Assembly: GCA_937926755.1 (NCBI GenBank)
Contig: CALBBA010000179.1
Location: 1-12,101 of the forward strand
Reading direction: 5' to 3'
Source: an uncultured Collinsella sp.
GTDB taxonomy: Bacteria; Actinomycetota; Coriobacteriia; Coriobacteriales; Coriobacteriaceae
Length of the DNA: 12,101 nucleotides
The notes below the pieces were generated by a model. That model made no database searches. It was given only the letters and a program-made list of their open reading frames with translations, and was not told the origin of the DNA. The translations under genes and the position numbers were made by a program. Positions 1-5,940 of this stretch are shown in pieces (the first letter of the stretch is position 1; each line of letters opens with the position of its first letter).

Positions 1-1524
1 GGTCTGGCCCGTAATGATGAGGCCGTTGGCGCCCGCCGCGACGAAGGCTGCGTTGTCTGCGACAACGGAAGGTTCTGCGACCTCAACGCGCAGACGCGTG
101 GCGCAATTGGTCGCTCCTACAATATTGCTAACGCCACCCAAGAGCGCAACGACTTGCTCAGCAAGCAGATGATCTTGGGATGATTGGTTGTCGGTGCCGT
201 TTTGGGCCGCGCCTTCTTTGGCAGAGCTTTTTCCCGTCAGACGTGCGAGCGCCGCATCGCTGGCGATATGATCCTCGCGGCCTGGGGTTTTTAGGTCGAA
301 AGCCAGAATGAGGCCCCGGAAGACCAGAAAAAAGACAGCGCTAAACATCAGACCGATACCGAGCGCCAAAAGGTAGGAGCCGGCATGCATTCGCATGAGT
401 GGGATGAAGTTGAAGGCCGTCATTTCCATGAGACCGCCCGAGAAGATGCCGACGATGCCAAAGAAGTTCATGGTCATGGCAAGGCAGGAGGACAGGACGG
501 CGTAGAGCAAAAAGAGTCCGGGATAGGTGAACATAAAGAGAAACTCGAGCGGCTCGGTGACGCCGCAGACCACCGAGGCGACGATGGCGGGCAAAAGGAT
601 GACCTTAAGGCCGGCGCGGCGTTCGGGTTTGGCGGTGAAATAGAATGCTGCCGCGATGGCGGGAAGGCCAAAGAGCTTGCCCCAGCCGGTGGCGGTAAAA
701 CCTGCCCAGGGCGCAAGTTCATTTAAAGGGCGCGTGCTATGGGAGAGAATGGGGAGCAGGTTGGTCCACGTGGCGTAAATACCGTCGTGAATGACCAGAT
801 TGTCGTAATAGATGGGCATATAGAGCAGATGGTGCAGCCCCATGGGCTCGAGCGCTCGCTCCAAAAACACAAAGATGCCCACGCCGAAGGGGCCGACGCC
901 CGCAAGTGCGTGGCGCAGCGTTTCGGTCACAGCGTATGCGAAAGGCACGATGGCGGCCGAGATGGCGGCAAGGGCAAACACGGCAAAAAAGCTGATGAGG
1001 TAGACCAGCGAGGAACCCGAGAAGGTGCCGAGCCAATCGGGAACCTTGGCATCGTAGAAGCGGTCATGGATCGCGACGACGGTTGCCGACACCGCCAGCG
1101 GGCCGATAATGCCGGTGTCGAGCGTCTTGATGCCGTCGATGACGGTGATGCCGCTAGCGGAGGTCAAAAACGACGGGTACTTAAGCCCAAGGTTGTCTCC
1201 GCTCAGCTTAATGATCTCGCTCAAAAAGAAACAGTAGGCAAAATAGGCTACGAGCGCCTCGAGGCAGCAGCGTGCCGGTTGCTTTTGGGCAAGGCCGATA
1301 GGCAGCGCTACGGCAAAAAGGAGTGGAAGGCGCTTAAAGACCGTCCACGAGCCGCGCTGAATGATAGTCCAGAAAACGTACCAGGGGGTTCCGTATACGG
1401 CGAGGTCGCCGACGATATCCACGGTCGTTGCGAGGGCGGAGATGCCGACCATGAGGCCTGATATAGAAAACAGCATGGCGGGCGCGAACATGGCTCCGCC
1501 AAAACGTTGGATTTTCTGCAGCAT
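1..1524 (-). CDS. Alpha-glucoside-type PTS permease, EIICB (3' end cut by window edge)
   Basis: This is a membrane permease of the phosphotransferase system that would import an alpha-glucoside such as maltose and phosphorylate it on entry. 508 codons are open from the ATG at 1524 to the left edge. The N-terminus (IQRFGGAMFAPAMLF, residues 5-19) matches the AglA/GlvC class of alpha-glucoside EIICB as I remember it. The EIIC part spans about residues 1-410 with many hydrophobic segments and the conserved GVTEPLEF motif (321-328). A polar linker (about 411-450) leads to an EIIB domain with NCATRLRV (473-480), where C474 is the expected phospho-cysteine. Perhaps a few tens of C-terminal residues are missing. 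The start has an AAAGG ribosome site 6 nt upstream. No EIIA or phospho-alpha-glucosidase is in the window; they could lie further left or elsewhere. Substrate is inferred from family only; a MalX-like glucose/maltose role is the alternative. Confidence 0.9.
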   Translation of the reverse strand, partial: MLQKIQRFGGAMFAPAMLFSISGLMVGISALATTVDIVGDLAVYGTPWYVFWTIIQRGSWTVFKRLPLLFAVALPIGLAQKQPARCCLEALVAYFAYCFFLSEIIKLSGDNLGLKYPSFLTSASGITVIDGIKTLDTGIIGPLAVSATVVAIHDRFYDAKVPDWLGTFSGSSLVYLISFFAVFALAAISAAIVPFAYAVTETLRHALAGVGPFGVGIFVFLERALEPMGLHHLLYMPIYYDNLVIHDGIYATWTNLLPILSHSTRPLNELAPWAGFTATGWGKLFGLPAIAAAFYFTAKPERRAGLKVILLPAIVASVVCGVTEPLEFLFMFTYPGLFLLYAVLSSCLAMTMNFFGIVGIFSGGLMEMTAFNFIPLMRMHAGSYLLALGIGLMFSAVFFLVFRGLILAFDLKTPGREDHIASDAALARLTGKSSAKEGAAQNGTDNQSSQDHLLAEQVVALLGGVSNIVGATNCATRLRVEVAEPSVVADNAAFVAAGANGLIITGQT

Positions 1525-1562
1525 AATATGCCTTTCGGATGCAACATGCTGTGCGAGCGAGA

Positions 1563-1574
1563 ACGTTTAAACAA
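1563..1574 (-). promoter_or_regulatory. Candidate TreR-like operator upstream of the PTS gene
   Basis: Read on the minus strand the site is TTGTTTAAACGT and contains the 8-bp palindrome GTTTAAAC. It starts 8 nt downstream of a TACAAT -10 box, so it covers the expected transcription start of the PTS gene, a position that suits repression. It is one of five related sites in this window, all in promoter regions. Assignment to the neighbouring GntR regulator is inference. Confidence 0.6.
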
Positions 1575-1581
1575 TGAACTC

Positions 1582-1587
1582 ATTGTA
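1582..1587 (-). promoter_or_regulatory. Candidate -10 box of the PTS gene
   Basis: TACAAT on the minus strand, five of six matches to TATAAT, lies 57 nt before the start codon. I find no good -35 hexamer 16-19 nt upstream, so the promoter may be weak or need an activator. The malQ promoter has the same TACAAT. Confidence 0.4.
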
Positions 1588-1647
1588 GAGGACTGGCTGC
1601 TTGCCGCATTGACGGTTTTGATTCGGTCCGATTTGGGTTTCGGGGGA

Positions 1648-1688
1648 ACCGTCGACGGTAAATAATCCGTGCTTTACCGATAATCGGT
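1648..1688. promoter_or_regulatory. Two palindromes in the divergent promoter region
   Basis: ACCGTCGACGGT (1648-1659) is a perfect 12-bp palindrome. ACCGAT-A-ATCGGT (1676-1688) is a perfect 6+1+6 inverted repeat that overlaps the start of the next GTTTAAAC site. Both begin ACCG and end CGGT, so they may be two sites for one dimeric regulator different from the TTGTTTAAAC-binding one. No U-tract follows, so neither looks like a terminator. The protein is unknown. Confidence 0.4.
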
Positions 1689-1696
1689 TTAAACAA
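1685..1696 (-). promoter_or_regulatory. Candidate TreR-like operator upstream of the GntR gene
   Basis: Read on the minus strand the site is TTGTTTAAACCG, with the GTTTAAAC core at 1687-1694. It lies 52 nt before the start codon of the regulator and would fit autoregulation. It also lies within the region shared with the divergent PTS gene. A weak plus-strand -10 candidate (TATCGT, 1710-1715) follows. Confidence 0.55.
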
Positions 1697-1748
1697 CTTT
1701 AAGAAATGCTATCGTGCCTAGCCATACATATTCATTAGAGGTGAAATC

Positions 1749-2468
1749 ATGCCAAAAGCGATTTACGAAGGAATCTACCGCGAGATCCGTTCGCGCATCA
1801 TCAACGGGACCTATGCGTTTCAGGAGATGCTGCCAACCGAAGCCGAGCTGACCGCGGAGTTTGGCTGCACGCGCAATACCGTTCGACGCGCCTTGAGCAT
1901 GCTGGCCGACCAGATGTTTGTGCAGCCTATACACGGTAAGGGCGTGCGCGTTATTTGGCTCAAGGGCGAAACCGACATGCTGGGCGCACTCGAGGAAGTC
2001 GAGTCGTTTGGCGAATTTGCAAAGCGCAACAATGCCGTCGCATCGACCGAGGTCAAGTCTTTTGAACATTTGATTTGCACTGAGCAACTCTCACGTCGCC
2101 TGGGCTTTAAGGTGGGCGAGGAGCTGATTCGCGTAGTGCGTGTCCGAAGCCTCAACGGCAGCGCGCGCCAAGTGGACCATGGCTACTTTTTGGCGTCGAT
2201 CGCCAAGGGCCTGACCCCCGAGATCGCGGCGGATTCTATCTACGGCTATCTGGAGCACAAGCGCGGCGTCAAAGTGATGGCGAGCCGTCGTACGGTGAGT
2301 GTCGAGCTCGCCAACGATGAAGACTGCAGCTATCTGGACCTCGGCAAGTACAACTGCGTCGCCGTTATGGAGAGCCAGTCGTACACCTCGGACGGCATCT
2401 TGTTCGAGGTCACGCATGCCCGCACGCATCCCGAGATCTTCCACTACCGCGTCAACTCCAAGCGATAG
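1749..2468 (+). CDS. GntR/HutC-family transcriptional regulator, TreR-like
   Basis: This is a 239-residue DNA-binding regulator, probably a sugar-responsive repressor. Residues 1-70 form the GntR winged helix-turn-helix, with the typical LPTEAELTAEFG (28-39) followed by the recognition helix TRNTVRRALSML (41-52) and the wing GKGVRV (63-68). The rest is a UTRA effector domain with DSIYGYLE, LDLGKYN and a C-terminal ILFEVTHARTHPEIFHYR stretch. In order and content these resemble the trehalose repressor TreR of Bacillus, although trehalose itself need not be the effector. Length is normal for the family. The start is supported by GAGGTG at 1738-1743, 5 nt before the ATG. It sits between a divergent PTS gene and a sugar ABC operon, and sites related to the TreR operator occur near all three. 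Control of these genes in response to a (phosphorylated) alpha-glucoside is inference. Confidence 0.92.
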   Translation: MPKAIYEGIYREIRSRIINGTYAFQEMLPTEAELTAEFGCTRNTVRRALSMLADQMFVQPIHGKGVRVIWLKGETDMLGALEEVESFGEFAKRNNAVASTEVKSFEHLICTEQLSRRLGFKVGEELIRVVRVRSLNGSARQVDHGYFLASIAKGLTPEIAADSIYGYLEHKRGVKVMASRRTVSVELANDEDCSYLDLGKYNCVAVMESQSYTSDGILFEVTHARTHPEIFHYRVNSKR

Positions 2469-2506
2469 CCGGCTAGCTCGAAGCCTGACGAGACTCATGC
2501 CCTCAA

Positions 2507-2561
2507 AGAGAAAACGCCCGGTCAAACCGACGATGCATCGGCTTGATCGGGCGTTTTCTCT
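2507..2561 (+). terminator. Intrinsic terminator after the GntR gene
   Basis: A perfect 14-bp stem, AGAGAAAACGCCCG (2507-2520) with CGGGCGTTTTCTCT (2548-2561), is extended inward by TCAA/TTGA and CCGA/TCGG pairs. The stem ends in a T-rich run. It separates the regulator transcript from the ABC operon. Its A-rich 5' arm could also let it work weakly in the opposite direction. Confidence 0.88.
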
Positions 2562-2579
2562 GCATTCGATAACAAATAA

Positions 2580-2603
2580 TTGTTTATACAAAACTTGTCA
2601 AGT
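2580..2603 (+). promoter_or_regulatory. Candidate operator TTGTTTATACAA plus adjacent palindrome, distal to the ABC operon promoter
   Basis: TTGTTTATACAA (2580-2591) has TTGT/ACAA ends and is the site in this window closest to the TreR operator TTGTATATACAA as I remember it, with 11 of 12 positions the same. One base further on is ACTTG-T-CAAGT (2593-2603), a perfect 5+1+5 inverted repeat. Both lie about 65-75 nt upstream of the second, promoter-proximal site. Confidence 0.55.
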
Positions 2604-2654
2604 ATCAAGTCGAAATTACCGTTCACCGAAGTTTTTCTACCGCTCTAGTAATAC

Positions 2655-2690
2655 TTGTTCAAACAACTAGCCAAATAGCGTATTGTACAA
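2655..2690 (+). promoter_or_regulatory. Candidate operator and promoter of the ABC transporter operon
   Basis: TTGTTCAAACAA (2655-2666) has perfect TTGTT/AACAA ends around a CA centre and belongs to the same motif family as the other sites. A TATTGT at 2681-2686 could be the -10 box, with the operator's own TTGTTC as a poorly spaced (20 nt) -35. TTGTACAA (2683-2690) is a further 8-bp palindrome at the likely transcription start. The exact promoter hexamers are uncertain. Confidence 0.5.
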
Positions 2691-2774
2691 GTCAGCAAAA
2701 GGGGCAAAGTCCCCGAGCCAATCTCCGAAGGCGGCGGCAAAGGGTGCCGCCACGGTGTGAAAGGGTGGATTGTA
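2691..2774 (+). promoter_or_regulatory. Structured 5' leader of the binding-protein gene
   Basis: The leader can form GGGG-CAAAGT-CCCC (2701-2714) and a stronger hairpin GGCGGCA/TGCCGCC (2733-2739 with 2745-2751, loop AAGGG). The ribosome site (AAAGGGTGG, ending 6 nt before the ATG) lies just downstream of the second hairpin and is left free. I do not recognise a known riboswitch class. The hairpins may stabilise the 5' end of a strongly expressed mRNA. Apart from these elements and the upstream terminator and operators, the 306-nt gap before the gene holds nothing I can identify. Confidence 0.35.
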
Positions 2775-4091
2775 ATGAAGAACGAAATGAGCAGAAGGCA
2801 GTTCCTGGGCTTTGCTGGTTCCGCGGCTGCGGTTCTGGGTCTGGGTCTCGTGGGCTGCGGTGGTTCTGCCGGCTCTGGCTCCTCTGCTTCTGGTGACGCT
2901 GCCGAGGTCTACTTCCTCCAGTTCAAGCCCGAGGTCGACAAGGAGTGGAAGGAGATCGCCAAGGCGTACAAGAAGGAGAAGGGCGTCGAGGTCAAGATCG
3001 TGACCGCCGCCTCCAACACCTACGAGGAGAAGCTCAAGTCCGAGATGTCCAAGAGCTCCGCTCCGACGCTGTTCCAGGTCAACGGCCCCACCGGCCTTAA
3101 GAACTGGAAGGACTACTGCGCCGATCTTTCCGACACCAAGCTCCGCGGCGAGCTCATCGACGACTCCCTGGCGCTGCAGTCCGACGGCAAGGATGTGTGC
3201 ATCGACTGGGTTCAGGAGAGCTTCGGCATTATTTACAACAAGCAGCTGCTCGAGAAGGCTGGCTACAAGGCCGAGGACATCAACTCCTTCGACAAGCTGA
3301 AGGCTTGCGCCGATGACATCCAGGCCCGCAAGGACGAGCTTGGTGTCGAGGGTGCCTTCACTTCCGCCGGCATGGACGACTCCTCCAGCTGGCGCTACAC
3401 CACCCACCTTGCCAACATGCCGCTCTACTACGAGTTTGAGAAGGAGCACAACCAGGAGGACGACGAGATCAAGGGTGAGTTCCTCGACAACTACAAGCAG
3501 ATCTTCGACCTGTACATCACCGACTCCACCTGCGATCCTTCGCAGCTTGCTTCCAAGACCGGCGACGACGCCACCAACGAGTTCGCAACCGGCAAGGCCG
3601 TCTTCTACCAGAACGGCTCTTGGGCCTACGCCGACCTCACCAAGGCCGGTATGACCGACGACCAGCTCGGCATGCTGCCGATCTACATCGGCGTCGACGG
3701 CGAGGAGAACCAGGGCCTGTGCTCCGGCGGCGAGAACTACTGGTGCGTCAGTTCCCAGGCTTCCGAGGATGCCCAGAAGGCCACCGAGGACTTCATGTAT
3801 TGGTGCGTCACTTCTGACACCGCCACCAGCATCATCGCTGACAAGATGGGTCTGACCGCCCCGTTCAAGAGCGCTAAGGAGACCACCAACGTCTTCTCTC
3901 AGCAGGCCGTTGCTATGGCCAAGGACGGCAAGAAGACCGTCGCTTGGGACTTCGTTTACATCCCCTCCGAGGAGTGGAAGAAGAACCTCAAGCAGGCTCT
4001 CATCGCTTATGCTGCCGACAACACCAAGTGGGACGGCGTCAAGAACGCCTTCGTCGATGGCTGGAAGACCGAGAAGGCTGCTTCCGAGTAA
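2775..4091 (+). CDS. Sugar ABC transporter substrate-binding lipoprotein (probable maltodextrin-type)
   Basis: This is the extracellular solute-binding protein that captures sugar for the ABC importer encoded next to it. The ATG at 2775 gives 438 residues; an in-frame GTG at 2757 would add six residues but has a poorer ribosome site. The N-terminus carries SRRQFLG (6-12), a twin-arginine motif, then a hydrophobic stretch and the lipobox LVGC with C28 as the lipid-attached cysteine. A Gly/Ser-rich tether (29-41) follows. The mature part looks like a family-1 extracellular binding protein, with a normal length. Lysine is almost always AAG and glutamate GAG, a codon bias expected of a very highly expressed gene and stronger than in the flanking regulator. 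A GC-rich hairpin follows the gene. Malto-oligosaccharide specificity is inferred from the nearby malQ and phosphorylase genes; another oligosaccharide cannot be excluded. Confidence 0.9.
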   Translation: MKNEMSRRQFLGFAGSAAAVLGLGLVGCGGSAGSGSSASGDAAEVYFLQFKPEVDKEWKEIAKAYKKEKGVEVKIVTAASNTYEEKLKSEMSKSSAPTLFQVNGPTGLKNWKDYCADLSDTKLRGELIDDSLALQSDGKDVCIDWVQESFGIIYNKQLLEKAGYKAEDINSFDKLKACADDIQARKDELGVEGAFTSAGMDDSSSWRYTTHLANMPLYYEFEKEHNQEDDEIKGEFLDNYKQIFDLYITDSTCDPSQLASKTGDDATNEFATGKAVFYQNGSWAYADLTKAGMTDDQLGMLPIYIGVDGEENQGLCSGGENYWCVSSQASEDAQKATEDFMYWCVTSDTATSIIADKMGLTAPFKSAKETTNVFSQQAVAMAKDGKKTVAWDFVYIPSEEWKKNLKQALIAYAADNTKWDGVKNAFVDGWKTEKAASE

Positions 4092-4122
4092 GCAGTTGCT
4101 GCCCAAGCTATCTGATTAGCGA

Positions 4123-4158
4123 CAGGGGGCGGGCAGACGTAGGTTTGCCCGCCCCCTG
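4123..4158 (+). promoter_or_regulatory. GC-rich intercistronic hairpin between binding protein and first permease
   Basis: A perfect 13-bp stem, CAGGGGGCGGGCA (4123-4135) with TGCCCGCCCCCTG (4146-4158), encloses a 10-nt loop. No U-tract follows (CATATTGAAAGG), so it is not a classical terminator. Placed right after the binding-protein gene, it could protect the upstream mRNA from 3' decay or cut read-through, keeping binding protein in excess over permease. Confidence 0.65.
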
Positions 4159-4178
4159 CATATTGAAAGGACCCTTCT

Positions 4179-5033
4179 ATGGGCAAAGCACTCAAGCGCT
4201 GGTGGCCGCTCTTTATGCTGCCCACGTGCCTGGCGTTTATGATCGGGTTCGTGATTCCCTTTATCCAGGGTTTCTATCTCTCGTTCTGCCAGTTTATTAC
4301 CATCAATAACGCGCACTTTGTCGGTATCGAGAACTACGTGCGCGCGCTGTCCGATCCGCAGTTCTCCACGTCGTTCTTCTTTACCGTGGCGTTTGCCTTC
4401 CTGTCGACGGTGCTCATCAACGTGATCGCGCTGGCCATTGCGCAGGCGCTCACTCGCAAGGCGCTCAAGGGCACCAACATCTTCCGTACGATTTTCTTTA
4501 TGCCTAACCTGATTGGCGGCATTGTACTGGGTTACATTTGGCAGATTCTGATCAACTGCCTGCTCTCCAACGTGGGTGCCCAGCTTATCGCCCTCAACTC
4601 CGCCGCTGGCTTCTGGGGCCTTATCATCCTGACCCTGTGGCAACAGGTCGGCTACATGATGATCATCTACATCGCCGGTCTGCAGTCCATTCCGTCTGAC
4701 TACATCGAGGCCGCCAAGGTCGATGGCGCTACGGCATGGCAGACGTTTTGGAAGGTTAAGATCCCCAACCTGATGCCGACCATCACCATCTGCCTGTTCC
4801 TGTCCATCACCAACGGCTTTAAGCTGTTCGACCAGAACCTCGCCCTTACCGGTGGCGCCCCGGCGCACTCCACCGAGATGCTCGCCCTGAACATCTACAA
4901 CACGTTCTATTCGCGTGCTGGCATCGCATGGCAGGGCATCGGTCAGGCCAAGGCAGTTATCTTCTGCATCCTGGTTGTCGCTATTTCTATGATCCAGCTT
5001 AAGGCCACGAGGTCCAAGGAGGTGCAGCAGTAA
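4179..5033 (+). CDS. Sugar ABC transporter permease, MalF/MsmF type
   Basis: This is one of two integral membrane subunits forming the channel of the importer. It has 284 residues with about six hydrophobic segments, the first at roughly 11-36. The EAA loop that docks on the ATPase is seen at about 177-196 (YIEAAKVDGATAWQTFWKVK), with the conserved EAA-x3-G core. It lacks the long periplasmic domain of E. coli MalF and is of the shorter type common in Gram-positive sugar importers. AAAGGA lies 7 nt before the ATG. The stop overlaps the next start (TAATG), which implies translational coupling and a 1:1 pair. Confidence 0.93.
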   Translation: MGKALKRWWPLFMLPTCLAFMIGFVIPFIQGFYLSFCQFITINNAHFVGIENYVRALSDPQFSTSFFFTVAFAFLSTVLINVIALAIAQALTRKALKGTNIFRTIFFMPNLIGGIVLGYIWQILINCLLSNVGAQLIALNSAAGFWGLIILTLWQQVGYMMIIYIAGLQSIPSDYIEAAKVDGATAWQTFWKVKIPNLMPTITICLFLSITNGFKLFDQNLALTGGAPAHSTEMLALNIYNTFYSRAGIAWQGIGQAKAVIFCILVVAISMIQLKATRSKEVQQ

Positions 5034-5872
5034 TGAAACGCGATAAGGTTATCAACCGCGCGCTCTCGATCTTCTTTACGATCCTGTCGCTCGCATGGAT
5101 CTACCCCGTGTTCATGATTGCGCTCAATTCCTTTAAAAAGGCAACTGCAATCAGCACCACCACGGCATTCGATCTGCTCACGCCCGAGACGTTCAACGGC
5201 CTCGCAAACTACATGCACGCCCTTAACGAGCAGGGCTTTGCCTCGGCATTTATGTACTCGCTCATCATCACGGTCACGTCGGTCGTGCTGATCTTGGTGT
5301 GCTGCTCCATGTGCGCTTGGTACGTGGTTCGTGTCAACAACAAGATCTCGAACTTCTTCTATTACCTGTTCGTCTTCTCGATGGTCGTACCGTTCCAGAT
5401 GCTCATGTTCACGCTGTCCAACCTCGCGGACCGCATCGGCTTTAACACGCCGTTTAACATCTGCTTCATCTACCTTGGTTTTGGCGCGGGCCTCGCGGTC
5501 TTTATGTTCGCCGGCTTCGTCAAGAACATCCCGCTCGAGATTGAGGAAGCGGCCATGATCGACGGCTGCAACCCGGTCCAAGTGTTCTTTAAGATCGTCC
5601 TTCCCATCATGAAGCCCACCTATCTTTCGGTCGGCATCCTCGAGACCATGTGGGTCTGGAACGACTATCTGCTGCCCTACCTTACGCTCGACTCCACCAA
5701 GTACAAGACCATTCCTATCTTGATCCAGTACTTCCGTGGCGGCTATGGCCACGTCGAGCTCGGCCCCATGATGGCCTGCATCATGATGGTCGTTATCCCC
5801 ATCGTTATCATGTACATCCTCTGTCAGAAGTACATCATCGACGGCGTGGTGGCAGGTGCCGTCAAGGGCTAA
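5033..5872 (+). CDS. Sugar ABC transporter permease, MalG/MsmG type
   Basis: This is the second membrane subunit of the importer, 279 residues. It begins with a membrane segment at about 11-31 and a SFKK turn typical of the MalG group. Its EAA loop is at about 171-191 (EEAAMIDGCNPVQVFFKIVL). The ATG overlaps the stop of the upstream permease gene by one base and is served by a near-ideal AAGGAGG (5017-5023) lying inside the upstream gene, so the two are made together. The short cytoplasmic C-terminus ends in DGVVAGAVKG, as is usual for these subunits. Confidence 0.93.
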   Translation: MKRDKVINRALSIFFTILSLAWIYPVFMIALNSFKKATAISTTTAFDLLTPETFNGLANYMHALNEQGFASAFMYSLIITVTSVVLILVCCSMCAWYVVRVNNKISNFFYYLFVFSMVVPFQMLMFTLSNLADRIGFNTPFNICFIYLGFGAGLAVFMFAGFVKNIPLEIEEAAMIDGCNPVQVFFKIVLPIMKPTYLSVGILETMWVWNDYLLPYLTLDSTKYKTIPILIQYFRGGYGHVELGPMMACIMMVVIPIVIMYILCQKYIIDGVVAGAVKG

Positions 5873-5896
5873 TGCCGTAACTGTTTTGCAAGTTTC

Positions 5897-5923
5897 TGCG
5901 GCGCCCCTCAGCGCGGCGCCGCA
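5897..5923 (+). promoter_or_regulatory. GC-rich intercistronic hairpin between second permease and ATPase
   Basis: A perfect 9-bp stem, TGCGGCGCC (5897-5905) with GGCGCCGCA (5915-5923), has a 9-nt loop and no U-tract after it. It sits in the 68-nt gap before the ATPase gene. Like the one after the binding-protein gene, it is more likely a stability or partial read-through element than a full terminator. Confidence 0.55.
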
Positions 5924-5940
5924 TATCGAAAGGTAGAGAC

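Noticed and set aside
739..1461. 240-codon open frame on the plus strand opposite the PTS gene
   Set aside because: The minus strand here codes a continuous EIICB with family motifs up to the window edge; the plus-strand product is charged low-complexity sequence.
2757..2759. GTG start for the binding protein
   Set aside because: It would place six extra residues before the signal peptide and use part of the real ribosome site as coding sequence; the ATG at 2775 has a good site 6 nt upstream.
2667..4106. 479-codon open frame on the minus strand across the binding-protein gene
   Set aside because: It is antisense to a clear binding-protein gene with strong codon bias; the low-complexity Leu/Val/Gly-rich product is a mirror of that bias and matches no family I know.
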